Of a DNA stretch of 64,000 nucleotides, positions 23,283-36,111 are shown piece by piece. A model generated the notes under the pieces. The model was not told the origin of the DNA and made no database searches. It worked only from the letters and a program-made list of their open reading frames with translations. Within the stretch, counting starts at the first letter, position 1. Each line of letters begins with the position of its first letter. The position numbers were made by a program, and so were the translations under genes. Source of the DNA: Mesostigma viride (Eukaryota; Streptophyta; Mesostigmatophyceae; Mesostigmatales; Mesostigmataceae); the NCBI GenBank assembly GCA_009746045.1, contig RPFO01001543.1, positions 16,001 to 80,000 on the forward strand. The letters run 5' to 3'.

Positions 23283-26200
23283 CTGCGCGCGGGGGGGGGG
23301 GGGGGGGGGGGGAGGGGGAGTATGGAGCCGGCCAATGGGTGCCTTGTCAGCGTCATTCGACGCGTAAGTTACTCAGTCAGTAAAGCGGTGGTAATCATGT
23401 TCAGAAAAACGTTATGCGGTCAAATGATAGTGAGAATGAATAGTTAGCGGTCCAATGAATCGCTAGACAAGTCACTTTTCATGCAAGCTACCGATTAGAA
23501 TCATGATTGGTGAGCCAGGATGTCAGCTATGAGATGCAGGGGCAAAGGGGCCGGGCCGCAGCAAAATGTACGTTGCAAAGAGTGGGGACCGAAGTGAGAG
23601 GCGAGTGGACCGGAGGATGGGGGAGTATGGGGTGGGGGAAGCCAAGAGCGGGAGGGCGGGGTTGGCGGCCACATGGCCTCACTGGGTGGTTGAAGGTAGC
23701 GAGGTAGAGGGTTAGCGAGATTCGCAGTAAAAGTAAGAGGATTCACGAAAAGGACTTTGGGAAGCATCCCAGGCAGGGTACGCCCAGCAACGTAGGGTGG
23801 TGGCAAGGTGGGGTGGTGGCAAGGTGGGGTGGTCGAAAGGTAGGGTGGTCGCAAGGTGAAGTTGTCGCAATTGTACGAGGCGGCATAAATACGGGGGACA
23901 AGAAAGAGGGTTTGTGTAGGACACGGGGAACAAGCCCAGGCGCAGTCAGTAGAAAAGGGTGCATATCCCCAAAAGGATGGATGGACGCCCCATGGACCAA
24001 ACATGTCACGACCACACCACCGTGACAGGAGCAGGGCAAGGGGTGGGCAGAGATGGGCGACCAACCGTCTGGTTGCTCGCCGACCTCCTCCCTCAGGTAC
24101 ACTCTCCCAAAGTTACATACGTAAAAAATGGGTGGCATGCCCAGCGGGGCGTCAAAAATGGGGGGCATGCCCAGCGTGGCATCCCTGTCATATGACACTT
24201 TTCTGTTGACAACAGGAAGTAACCACACAGGCAATCTGCCAGGCTTCTAATGAACCACCCCTGGAAGAGTCGACTCCAAATAAGTCTTCTACATCAGTGC
24301 GCCTACCTGTCTGCTTGCCCACAACCCACCAAGTAATCACTCTGGTTGGCCCATCGACCCCCTGTGTTGGCCCATCAACCCACTAAGTTGCCTATCGACC
24401 CACTAAGTTGCCCATCGACCCACTGTGTTGGCCCGTTGACCCACTCTTTTGATCCGGTCTTGCCATTTACCAGCGCACCAGCCATGGAAGCCATCATTCA
24501 CGCGATGCCATGCCTGTTCCTGGCTCCCCCACTCCACTTCCTCCGCTGTCCCTTGCCTCCTAGTGTGATTCGTGGGTCCTCCCTTTCCCCCCCTAGCTGT
24601 CTCCCGGCTACTCTCTCCTCCTCTCCTACCTTTACCCTCCAATGCCCCCTCTCTTCTGTGTTTCTGCCCTTCTCTCTCTCTACTTCGTGTGACCAGATAG
24701 AAGAGAAGTTTAGGCTAGATAAAAATGGCACAGAGGGCTAGTTATATTTATACTGTATAATTATTTTTGTTGCTATTACCAACTTGTCCTTTATGTACAA
24801 AAAGAAAATATCACAAAATGTAAGTATGTTAGTATGTAACATGTAAGCATGTAGCATGTAAGCGTGTAGCATACTACATGTAGCATAATAGAAATGAAAA
24901 ACGTTGGCATCGTGCGGAATAAGACATATCTGGGGGCGGTTGCAGCTGGATGATCAAGTGACTAGCTAAGTTTACATCGCTGTGTATTACGACGGCCATT
25001 CCACGGGACCTAAAGTATGTACGTTCTTACGACACTACAAACCGTGACACTGTCGACAATTCCTAAATTTGGCATGGCACAATTATCATGGCGCATTGGC
25101 TGTAAAACCTTGCGGTAGGCGGTGGAAAAAAAATACTCCAGTTGATTAACACTAGTGGTAATGCCGTTGCAGTGAGCACGGCTAGCTATGATTTGCCCGG
25201 ACTGCAGGCAGGTAAGCAATCAGGGGTTAGACATTCAGCAAAGCCGGAGCAAACGGGCGATAAGAGTAGTCGACAGCACGTACGATCGATATCCAAATAA
25301 CAGATTCATGTCGAAAGTTGATCCGCGGGATAGCTTGCTGAGATCCGGAGCTCTCCTTCGTTACCGACTCCTTATTCCTGTCGGGTGCGGCCATGGCCGC
25401 GGTCCCGATCGCCCGTTCAAGTCTCAGTTTCAATTGCATTTTTTACTACTCACTGCCGGTTTGTCCCGGCATGCCCATGGTCACATGCACGCCCAGAAAA
25501 TAAGAGAAATTCGTCGCTTAGCAGGCCGGTGCCTCCTCATGCGTGGTCGCTGGACAGTAATGCGAAGACTTGTCGTATGATGCAAGAAACTCCGCGTCGG
25601 GTTGTCGGCTGAGCCTTGCTACGCAAACTGATAGACTCTGCTGCCCATGTGCAGCGTGGGATTCAGCTAACTATAACGCTGTAACGCAAACTGATAACTA
25701 CTTTCTTTAGTTAGGGGCGACGACTGGTGAGCACGGTTACACCCCGCGGCCTCCCACGTGGTAGCTTGCAAATCGAAACAATTGCTGCAGACTGATACGT
25801 GCGCGTAGCTTGATACGTGATTGCGTGTGCACTGGGTAGTTCCGTGCGTGTTGATGCCGAAATAACACCATGTCACGGCGAGCAATAAATGAAAGAGATC
25901 TCGTCCGTCGTAGTTCGTACCTCTTCGGCCGTCAGTCAATTAGTCAAGTTGGATCCCTCACCGGCACTACTGGATCGGCACTACTAAAAAGATTGATGAA
26001 ATATTTTTTTCTACAGTATTCGTCATGGGGGTGGAAAAAAATCGGACGGACTCTGTGGCTGATTCTGGCTGTCGGCTGACCTGCTCGGCTCAGTCGGCTG
26101 TTATAACGTGGACGCAGGATCTTGGCGTGCAGCGCATGCTGTCCGTACATCAAATCTTAGACTCTGTCAGCTCGAATGGGGGCCAGTGTCGTGTGGGACT

Positions 26201-26409
26201 CCCAGCCGGCTCTTGGACTCTCAGTTACGTGTTAATTGGTTACCTGACACCGTTACAGTACCACGATGACATCCATGATTGTGTGATATGTGTCAACTCA
26301 CAATCACTGTCAAATGGCATGGCATTTGCAATACACTGCGGGTTCTGGCTCGCACACTCATGAGTTAAAAACTTTTTTTCCGGGTAAATGGGTATTTTTA
26401 TTAACCAAT
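23283..26409. other. Upstream of histidine kinase; no gene recognised
   Basis: 23286-23316 is an almost pure G run, that is poly-C before the acceptor of the first visible exon. The missing 5' exon of the histidine kinase should lie here, but no candidate with a clear start and matching phase was found. Simple repeats occur at 23800-23860 (GGTGGTGGCAAGGTGG type), 24120-24185 (GGGGCATGCCCAGC), 24345-24440 (CATCGACCCACT) and 24830-24900 (CATGTAAGC). ORFs here are short and featureless. Confidence 0.55.
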
Positions 26410-28136
26410 CATGAGTTAAAAACTCACCCCCGGACCAGAATCAGACCGGGGATCGTCGCCGCGCCTGGTTGCGAGCTACTCCAAGCAGGCCGTGGACTGC
26501 CCTAGCGGCGTATCCAGACGGGAAGTCTGCGTAACCAGCGTAAACCAGACTCCAGCATGCCGTAAGTACAGGTAAAAGCTGTTAAAACCCCATGCCAGAG
26601 ACAGCTGCTGACAAAGTTACAGTGCAGCGGGCACCCCCGGCAGCCATAGCGGGAACGATAGTCCGGCAATTGACGGGGGCGGCATGGATGTTTATTAAAC
26701 GTAGATTGATTATATTTAACGTACAAGGTAGCGTTACCTGCAATCCAATAAATGAGGCATTGTAGCGTGGATTTTCTCCAGAGCTTTACCGTGTTTGTCG
26801 TGGCAGAATGTTCCAATGCAGTAGATCAAGTGACGCCATTACTATCGATGTTCCTTTGCATTGCTGCATCTGCCAATTGTTTTTCACTTAAAAGATTGAT
26901 ATTGCCTTGTTATGTCGCCAGGTAGACCGATATCCAAGCGAGTTACGGGCGACTTTGCTCGCGATCATAAATGTAGGAGCACGCATTAATTAAACCGGAC
27001 TTGCTTGGGGTCAGGTCCCGATGGTGCGTTGTCGAGCGAGAGCCCACCAAGCAGGCGTGCTTATTGTTTATAATTATTATGATCATGAACCTGCCTTATT
27101 GCCAGCATGTGTTCAGCTAGACTGTGGCCACTTTTGGTGCCGTGATGCTACAGTCATACCGTTGGCAGCCATTTTCCGTTTTCCTCAAGCGCTGGAATGC
27201 ACAACTTCTCCATACTTATCCCGCCCGGCATGTCAGTGACCGTTCCCCAGGTATAGAACACTTCATGGCTTATTCATACTTGCTGGTTTGGGGCAGCGTA
27301 TTTGCTTCTATCACCAGCAGCGCTTCACCTGACACTTTCGTTTGACTGCAGAGCCCCAACGTGATGCCTTGGCGTTGGCGGTGGTCCTCAAGCGCGTACT
27401 GTCTGAAGGACAGTATCATGGTATGACATTGGTAAGCTTTTGCGTTTGGTTTTGGCAGAGCTCTTGCCAGCAGCCGGGGCAGAATAGCAGCAGTATTGTC
27501 AATACCTGTTCTTATGCTTGCTCAACACGATAAATCATGTAGTCTGTTTCTCTGATGAAGACATTGGTTGGCAGTCGTATCAATAGTGTTGCCTGCAATT
27601 TTCCCAGACCGGATACGCCTGTATGGTTGGCGATTACGGTTACTAGCATTTCTTCTTAGAGCCCGGGAGTCATGTTGAGATCAAGGTGACTAATGTGACA
27701 TTGCTTTCTCTTTGCTAATGTTACTAGGGTTGTGGTGCCGGGATGCTGCATGTTGCTAACTGAGAAAAGCAGGATTCGTCCTTCAGAAAGAGACTAATAT
27801 GACAGCAGGTAATATCTAGCACATCATCGTTCCCTTAGTGAACTCGTTGCATGTATACATCCTGCTTCCACGCTTGCTTCCTTGCTTTTGGTTGCTGGCT
27901 GGCCGGCCGGCTGGTTGGCGTGTATTGCTTGTTCCCATAAACATTTGTATACGTACACGCACGCTCATGTTGTCATGCACGCACAAGACCGCACCAAAGC
28001 AACCAACCAATGTAACAAGCTCCCATATCCCATGGTCATGACTCCCCACCCTACCCAACAGCTGCACCTCATGCCCACTGCTTACACCATGGTTGTCATG
28101 CCAAACTGCTGCCATGGCCGTCATGGCTGTCCTTGC

Positions 28137-28786
28137 TGTCGTGGCTGTCGTGGCTGTCGTGGCTGTCGTGGCTGTCGTGGCTGTCGTGGCTGTCGTGGCT
28201 GTCGTGGCTGTCGTGGCTGTCGTGGCTGTCGTGGCTGTCGTGGCTGTCGTGGCTGTCGTGGCTGTCGTGGCTGTCGTGGCTGTCGTGGCTGTCGTGGCTG
28301 TCGTGGCTGTCGTGGCTGTCGTGGCTGTCGTGGCTGTCGTGGCTGTCGTGGCTGTCGTGGCTGTCGTGGCTGTCGTGGCTGTCGTGGCTGTCGTGGCTGT
28401 CGTGGCTGTCGTGGCTGTCGTGGCTGTCGTGGCTGTCGTGGCTGTCGTGGCTGTCGTGGCTGTCGTGGCTGTCGTGGCTGTCGTGGCTGTCGTGGCTGTC
28501 GTGGCTGTCGTGGCTGTCGTGGCTGTCGTGGCTGTCGTGGCTGTCGTGGCTGTCGTGGCTGTCGTGGCTGTCGTGGCTGTCGTGGCTGTCGTGGCTGTCG
28601 TGGCTGTCGTGGCTGTCGTGGCTGTCGTGGCTGTCGTGGCTGTCGTGGCTGTCGTGGCTGTCGTGGCTGTCGTGGTTGTCGTGGCTGTCGTGGCTGTCGT
28701 GGCTGTCGTGGCTGTCGCGGCTGTCGCGGCTGTCGTGGCTGTCGTGGCTGTCGTGGCTGTCGTGGCTGTCGTGGCTGTCATGGCTG
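28137..28786. repeat. 9-bp satellite (GGCTGTCGT)n, about 72 copies
   Basis: Extremely homogeneous, with single variants near 28674 (GGTTGTCGT) and 28713-28730 (GTCGCG). Edge units read GGCTGTCAT or GGCCGTCAT. It is open in several frames only because the period is a multiple of 3; the poly-WLS, poly-AVV and poly-DSH ORFs are not genes. Confidence 0.97.
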
Positions 28787-29248
28787 TCATGGCCGTCTTG
28801 GCAATTGCCAGGGGAACTCGGTGAGTGCCAGTTCAAGATGCTCGAGGGCAAGTGGGCTAGGGCGTTTGGCAATGCGCACGCAGGTGCATGCCGGACACTT
28901 GTTCTTTGTAACGTAGTACAGGCAGTGCAGACGGGCTGGACATGCAAATACTTGCTGTCCTTAGCAAGTGGCCAGCCCAAGCAAGATGCACATGCATGCA
29001 ACCCATCGCTGTGTGTAATGTCTTGTATCCACACTCCGTAGGTACCTGGCATGCACATGGTCTGAACTTGCAGAATTTCACTCCAACAACATGTGGCTGG
29101 CAGCAAGCATTGAGGTAACTGCAACTGTAAATCTGTAACGACTAATCTCACGCATCCAGGAATAGTTGTCTCCATTATTGTATGGGAGGGAGGGGTAGGG
29201 TTGATAGGGATTCTACTTGGTAGGGTTGAGAGAGCACGAACGTGAAAA

Positions 29249-30239
29249 GATCAAGGAGACAACCAGCGCAGGCCAGAAATCGGGAGAATCCGGTCCATGG
29301 TAGCTCGAGCCTGCCGTTATCTTTTCCGCGTTTTCGAGTCGTTCAGGATGATGAATATGAAGTGAGACAACTATGCCTGGACGCATGGCGATCCAACGCC
29401 GTGGAAGGACTAGGGTAGTTGTCTGATAGGAAAGACGCGAAGGCCGCGGAAGCCGCGTGGCTATCTCTAGGAAGACCTGCATGGAGGGAGCTAGACAGAG
29501 GGTAGCGAGAAATGTTGATGGGGAAAACACACACACACACATGCACACACACACACATACACACACACACGCCACCAGCAGCAACAAAAACAACCAAAAC
29601 TAAGAAGGAAAAGAGGGAACACATACGCACATACACAAAGGGATCAGAATACACGAAGGGGCTAAAATAAGAAGTAAGGAGTATACATTACAGAGGGAAA
29701 AAGAAAAAGGAAAAGGAAAGAAAGAAAAAAGAAAAGATTTAACGTAAATGGTAGTCATACGAACAATAATAAATAAAGACAAAGTAAAGAGTAATAATTA
29801 TAACAAAAACCAAAATGGAATAAAGAATGCACGGAGATGGAATTAATTAATTAATTAATTAGACTCGTGCTCCCGTTGGGGAGTCATGGAGCATTAACCC
29901 CGATGGATGGATGGATGGGTGCAAACAGTCCTACTGTACCGGTCTAATCTATCTACATCAGCTACCTACGACATCGATCTAACAGCATTCTAACTACAAC
30001 ATCTATCTAGACAGCTGCACGCTGCCCTAGGGGAGCTGTCTGGCGTGCCTCCCACGGGTTTGCACACGCGGGCGCTTCCCCACAGGATGGAAAGCATGGA
30101 GATGGAAATTAATGTGTAGCCTTGTTTTGTTTAAGTGGTGTGTCTCACATAAGTCACGTGAACAAAATGGAACTAAGATTACGTGCACCATCTGCGAGCA
30201 TAGTCCGATTTCTGGCCTGCGCTGGTTGTCTCTTTGATA
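29249..30239. mobile_element. Inverted-terminal-motif element, about 1 kb
   Basis: The left end, 29249-29290, and right end, 30196-30239, are inverted copies of a motif of about 45 bp with core CTGCGCTGGTTGTCT next to CCGATTTCTGGCC. A second shared string, GTTGTCTCACTTCATAT, is also present at both ends, at 29358-29378 inverted and at 30241. Inside are a CA microsatellite (29527-29570) and a segment of about 165 bp (29843-30010) found inverted at 55868-56033. No coding region is recognised. Confidence 0.6.
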
Positions 30240-31250
30240 GTTGTCTCACTTCATATGCACAGCTATGATGGGTACTCTTGATACATGCTTCACAAGGGCA
30301 ATGCATGTAGTGGATCTCTACCGGAACTGGCGGGGGGGGAGAATCAGGCATACAGGCAATGCGGACTTCTCCATGGGATATGCAGATGGTATGTCGCAGT
30401 ATTACTATGTTCTTGGGACATCAACTACAACAATAAAAAGTACAACAATAAAACAGCCTAGCATTTGGGTGTGCACTTGGTTGTCTTGAAGAAGATGTCT
30501 TGAAGAAGATGTCTTGAAAAAGTTGTATACAGAGTAAGGGCGAGAAACCCACAGATACATGGCATTATTCCAACAAAGTGAATTACATGGTCACACTCTA
30601 ATGCAGCCAGCCAGTTCAGGATTGAGGTAGGCAGCACATGTGACTTTTATATGCTGGCCGTCAGGCTAGCTAGTTATTGGCGCGCAGCACCATCAGCTCA
30701 GCTGTGGCCAAGGTAATGGAAACACAGAACATCACTTGTGAACCGAATGTAGCACAGACATGGCTGTTCACATCAGCAACGTGAGAGATGCACATGATGC
30801 CTGCAAGAAAGCCATCAAGCCACCGACATGCCAACGCAAGCCAGCAAACATGCAGCAAGCACAGCAAACACCTACCACAGTGATGATATCACACCCCCAA
30901 TCTGCCAATCCCTAGATAGTAGATACCTAGCTGAGGCTGCGGGTGGGGCCTGCTCAGGTGTTCAAAGGCTAGGGTTGGATTCGGAAAATGTTGGGTGGTT
31001 ACCTGCCAAAAATCGCCCCACATTCTGTACAGCACTTGAGTGCTCCGTGACCTCTCAACCGAGGCTTAGGTTCCACCAATAACTTGCGCCAGCAAGGCAA
31101 ACAATCAAAGACAGCCACCAATGCAAGCAATACAGCTATGCAAATAACCCAGAAAAACAAGTAGGCACAAGTCAGCGATGCAAGCCGCTTAGTCAGTCTT
31201 AATGCATGCAATGACCTCCTTGTGGCGACAACAAAGGGAGTCATGGCAGT

Positions 31251-31735
31251 CATGACAGCCATGACAGCCAAGACAGCAAGGACAGCCATGAAAGCTGAAA
31301 GCCATGACAGCAAGGACAGCCAAGACAGCACAAGGACAGCCGCAATGGCCATGACAGCCATGACAGCCATGACAGCCATGACAGCCATGACAGCCATGAC
31401 AACCATGACAGCCATGACAGCCATGACAGCAAGGACAGCCATGAAAGCTGACAGCCATGACAGCCATGACAGCCATGACAGCCATGACAGCCATGACAGC
31501 CATGACAGCCATGACAGCCATGACAGCCATGAAAGCTGAAAGCCATGACAGCCATGACAGCCATGACAGCCATGACAGCCATGACCGCCATGACAGCCAT
31601 GACAGCCATGACAGCCATGACAGCCATGACAGCCATGACAGCCATGACAGCCATGACAGCCATGAAAGCTGAAAGCCATGACAGCAAGGACAGCCAAGAC
31701 AGCACAAGGACAGCCGCAATGGCCATGGCGGCAAT
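31251..31735. repeat. 9-bp satellite (ATGACAGCC)n with higher-order blocks
   Basis: Runs of ATGACAGCC are interrupted by GAAAGCTGAAAGCC and AAGGACAGCC. A block of about 60 bp (AGCAAGGACAGCCAAGACAG...GCAATGGCC) occurs at both ends, about 31300-31350 and 31680-31727. The unit is the inverse complement of the 28137 array with CG changed to CA. Confidence 0.95.
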
Positions 31736-33377
31736 GACTGCCCAGGAGCGAACAGTAACATCATCAACACAAGTATGCAACCATAACCAACACTAACGCG
31801 TGCTTGATGGGCTCTCGCTCACCAACGCACCATCGGGACCTGACCCAAAGCAAGTCCGGTTTTACGCGCGCTCCTACATTCATCGACCAACGATGGACAA
31901 CGCGGAAGAGTCAAGACAGCTCGCAGGAAAGAAAATAACACCAGCAACCCCGCTCGCCAGTTGTATGTTACAACTGTTGCCAGCGACCCCGCTCGCCAGT
32001 TGCATCTTACACTTGTTTATGGCGAGCAGAGTCGCCCGTAAGTCGCCTGGATATCGGTCCGCCTGGCGACATAACAAGGCAATATCAATCTTTTAAGTGA
32101 AAATGAATTGGCAGATGCAGCAATGCGAAGGAACAATCGATAGTAATGGCGTCACTTGATCTACTGCATTGGAACATTCTGCCACGACAAACACGGTAAA
32201 GCTCTGGAGAAAATCCACGCTACAATGCCTCATTTATTGGATTGCAGGTAACGCTACCTTGTCATACTCTTAGCAACAAGATATGGAAGCGTCAATCTGC
32301 GTTTAATAAACATCCTTGCCGCCCCCGTTAATTTCCGGAATATCCCTCCCGCTATGGCTGCCGGGGGTGCCCGCTGCACTGTAACTTTGTCAGCAGCTGT
32401 CTCTGGCATAGGGTTTTAACAGCTTTTACCTGTACTTACGGCATGGCTACATTACACCTTTTGTAGTACACCTACCGACGTGAGTTGAGGCTGGAGTCTG
32501 GTTTACGCTGGTTACGCAGACTTCCCGTCTGGATACGCCGCAAGGGCAGTCCACGGCATTCTTGGAGTAGCTCGCAACCAGGCGCGGCGGCGATCCCCGG
32601 TCTGATTCTGGTCCGGGGGTGAGTTTTTAACTCATGAGTGAAAAAAATAATCTCCAATACAAGAACGGGGGCTTCGCCCCCGGGCCCCCGGTAGTAACCA
32701 ATATTGTGCCTGTCCGGCGTTTGTGGCCGGTCTCCGGCCGGACACGTCACCTACTCTACTACAACCGTCTACGGAACGTGTGCACATTTAGGGCCCACTG
32801 AACGCGAGCAAATATTCCAGTCCGGGCGACCAACTGGAGTGAAAATCTGTGAAAATCGTACGCTAGTTCCCGGCCAATCGGAGATTCTGGAGACATTTGC
32901 CCTTCCCATTGCGCTACGGAGATGTGCGACTGAGGCCGTAAGCATTTGTAACCGTTGGGGTAACACAGCGAACACGTCTTGCACTTTGTTCACTGTGCGA
33001 TGTTCAGACGGAGGTACGTGTAAATTACGTATGCGTATATCATTGCTTGTGCGTTAGGTTTAGTTGTGACATTTATTGAGCGTTACGGAAGCATTTATAT
33101 TTCATTGGTAAGGCAGGGAGGACCATGAGCGCGACATTAATCTATTCATCCATTAATTTATCACAACCGGTTATACCGTAGGACAATTTACACTAAAGTT
33201 GGTCGCCCGGAGTGGAAGCAATATATGCATTCATTGAGAATATTAGAGGCGGGTGAGAATGGCATGCAACATAGGGAAATTAAACCCCGAAAAGAAGAAC
33301 CTGAAATATATGTATCAAGGAGACAACCATGTATACCTGGCATTATATACTGCTTTACCAAAGATGCCCTCTACCTA

Positions 33378-33885
33378 CATGCAGTTTCACCCATGGAGTA
33401 TCAAAGAGACAACTGGATGGAGTATGCCCCTTAGATCAACCCCTGTCACGCAGTGCGTTACCATTGAATGATGATAGGTATTGGGCATACGTACATGCAG
33501 CTTCACCCATGCCGTACGCCCCTCAGGTCAACCCCTGGCACGCACCGTGCCTTACCAATGACCGGACAGGTAAGGAGTACCTAGTGCAGTTTCGCCCATG
33601 CAGTATGCCCCTGAGATCAACCCCTGTCACCTTTCTTTCCAGCACAACCCTTTGGTAAGAAACCAAAGCTTGCCACAAGGCCAAATTCAATATACGCATA
33701 CTGCGCTGGTTGTCTCTTTGATACGCATAATGCAACCTACGCATACGCAAGATATGTATACACATAACATACAGCCTTACCAATGATACTCCCTACTACC
33801 TGCATGCGTTTCACCCGTGCAGTATGCCCCTCAGATCAACCCATGTCACTTTCTTTCCAACACATCCGTTTGCTAAAAATACACA
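33378..33885. repeat. Degenerate repeat of about 90-100 bp, 4 copies
   Basis: Copies near 33378, 33500, 33585 and 33808 share GCAGTATGCCCCTCAGATCA and CCCCTGTCAC, and two contain CTTTCTTTCCA. They are separated by pieces of the dispersed terminal motif (33312, 33399, 33701). Two copies of AAGCACAGTGAAGCC follow at 33899-33933. No gene is seen. Confidence 0.75.
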
Positions 33886-34490
33886 AGCTGGTGAGCCTCC
33901 AAGCACAGTGAAGCCTCCAAGCACAGTGAAGCCGGTGCTAACTAAGAAACGTTTAATTGCCTCAATATTTACATACAACTGAGCAGCCTGCAGCAAACAC
34001 CTTCCAACAAACCACTCAAAAACCACTCGATAAAACCCCGACAGCCGACATGTTTCGCTTCTTAGCAACGTTATCAACGTGAGGTTATGCCTTCTTTCCC
34101 GTCAGATAGCGCCAGATCCCTTGCCATGCCGCCCTGCAGCGCCGCCGGAGTTTTAATGATGTTATCTACGTTGCATGCCTGTGAGGTGTCAAGGCGCGAG
34201 CCACCACAAAAGATGATCCCACCACAAAGTAGATCCCACCACGAAAGGTATCGTCCCTCGCCCGGGGGCATAAGAAATGGTCCGAATTCTCCCGATTTCT
34301 GGCCTGCGCTAGATGTCTCCTTGATAAAAATTTTCCCCCTTCCATGCAGGACGCGCATCCCGCGAGACTGGTGGCGCAAACCGATAGTTATGGAAATCTT
34401 GACGTAAAGCAGCACACTTTCGACTCAAAGGCCAATATAAACGCTTCCTTGCCGTTGATTGAATCCCACAACACCTGACTTTTCAAAATG

Positions 34491-34890
34491 CACAAACAAC
34501 ATCATTCAACGACCTTCTTTCACGAGTTCGCATGATTTCTCTGCATTCCGCATGCTATCGTTGTCTTCGTCCCTTCGTGCCTTCCTTGCATCCGTTAAAA
34601 TCTGTTGAAATCATTGAAACCAACGCTACCGAGCTGTCCTTTGGCACGCAGCGACTGCGGTCGCCACGACACGCAAAAACCAGGCAGCAACCGGGCAACC
34701 TGCACAAACAACACCATTAAATGACCTTCTTTAATGGAAATCGTGCGAATTCTCTGAATTCCGCATGCTATCCTTGTCTTCGTCCCATCGTGCACTCGTT
34801 GCGTCCGTTGAAATTATTGAAACAAACCCTTAACGAGCTGTCCTCTGGCACGCAGCGACTGCGCAGTCGACATGCAAAGTGACGAACCAA
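34491..34890. repeat. 212-bp direct duplication
   Basis: CACAAACAAC begins both copies, at 34491 and 34703. Shared stretches include ATTCCGCATGCTATC and CACGCAGCGACTGCG. The copies have diverged visibly. No ORF is conserved. Confidence 0.85.
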
Positions 34891-35368
34891 CACGCAGCGA
34901 CTGGGCAACAATGCCGCAATTCTGTGGTCAAACTGACGCTAGTTCCCGGCCAATAACCGGGCAACAACCCCACCACGTTTGTCGCACACATACCGCTTGA
35001 ATCGGTCGCAATGCCGAAATTCTGTGGTCAATAGGCCACGCTACTCGAATACGGAAGAGTTTGCGCAACACTTTTGGCAAGAGTTTGGGCAAACAACTTT
35101 CAGTAGGCCAGCCAAAACGCTGTCTGACAAAAGTTTGGCCGCAATGGTGGCACAAATGGGACAAACTTTGGCGCGCAACCAGTGGACGCAACCAAGCCAA
35201 CGGCACGCATGTAAGGGAACCCCTACGGTCGACCCCCCAATCGCGGTCGCCGCGGAACGCTACTCGCACGCGGCAACAGTTTGCTTTTAGGGTTTGCGCA
35301 AACTTTTCGCTGTCTAAAATTATAATATAAAGGGCAACACTGCAGTCCGAGCCTGTCAGGGAATATAT

Positions 35369-36103
35369 CACAGGTCGGACAAATATAAATGATATTTGGC
35401 CGTATTTGCGCATTTGATTTACAAATGTTGCATATTTAGTCCACTAAATTAATCCAACGGTGAACCCCGTTCGGCAACAAATATTTAGATTAATCCAACG
35501 GTGAAACCGGCTTTGACCAAAATATTTAGATTAATCCAACGGCGAAAAAGTTTTCACCAAAATATTTAGATTAATCCAACGGCGAAATCGGCCTTGACCA
35601 AAAAATCTAAATTAATCCAACGGTGAAACCGGCTTTGACCAAAATATCTAAATTAATCCAACGGTGAAACCGGCTTTGAATATTTAAATTAATCTAAATG
35701 AATATTTAAATACTCGTGCCGCCAGGGCCTGACTTTAACATCTGAAGTTGAACATGTCGGACAAATATAAATGATATTTGGCCGTTTTTGCGCATTTGAT
35801 TTATACATTTCGGCAAAAAATATTTGGATTAATCCAACGGCGAAAAAGTTTTCACCAAAATATTTAGATTAATCCAACGACGAAACCGGCTTTGACCAAA
35901 ATATTTAGATTAATCCAACGGCGAAAAAGTTTTCACCAAAATATTTAGATTAATCCAACGGCGAAACCGGCCTTGACCAAAAAATCTAAATTAATCCAAC
36001 GGTGAAACCGGCCTTGACCAAAATATTTAGATTAATCCAACGGCGACCGGTAAGCAGCCAAAAGTATTTGAATCATATTTTATTTGTATTTGTCCGACCT
36101 GTG
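35369..36103. mobile_element. hAT-like non-autonomous element (735 bp) with 8-bp target duplication
   Basis: The terminal inverted repeat is CACAGGTCGGACAAATA, at 35369-35385 and inverted at 36087-36103. It is flanked by perfect 8-bp direct repeats GAATATAT (35361-35368 and 36104-36111). Eight-bp duplications with CA-starting termini are typical of hAT elements; P-type elements also make 8 bp. The interior consists of two arrays (about 35446-35690 and 35815-36050) of a 41-45-bp unit around ATTAATCCAACGGCGAAA, separated by an internal copy of the left end at 35751-35805. It has no coding capacity. Confidence 0.85.
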
Positions 36104-36111
36104 GAATATAT

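Larger units (their letters stand above)
26410..32636. mobile_element. Long-inverted-repeat (foldback/MULE-like) element, 6.2 kb, non-autonomous
   Basis: The left arm, about 26410-27060, is matched in inverted orientation by the right arm, about 31795-32636. The arms look about 90 percent alike by eye, with indels; the right arm has an extra segment of about 150 bp near 31885-32035. Outer ends share CATGAGTTAAAAACTCACCC, which itself contains the palindrome TGAGTTAAAAACTCA. A second CATGAGTTAAAAAC at 26358 leaves the left boundary uncertain, and no target duplication is clear. The 4.7-kb interior has no transposase-like ORF but holds two inverted 9-bp satellites and another small element. A class II element with long terminal inverted repeats is the best reading; the family is not determinable by eye. 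Confidence 0.75.

Noticed and set aside
27816-29175. ORFs of 240-360 codons made of poly-TAT, CRG, AVV, DSH or WLS
   Set aside because: The 9-bp repeat keeps all frames open. There is no unique sequence, start context or domain.
29185-29232. TAGGG-rich stretch considered as an interstitial telomere
   Set aside because: Only scattered TAGGGTT or TAGGGAT strings with no regular period.
30999-31796. Repeat proteins of the MAV, CHG or DSH type on both strands
   Set aside because: Same cause as the 28137 array; satellite DNA, not genes.
35446-36050. Array of similar 41-45-bp units considered as CRISPR
   Set aside because: Units are contiguous with no unique spacers, lie inside a hAT-like element, and the genome is eukaryotic.
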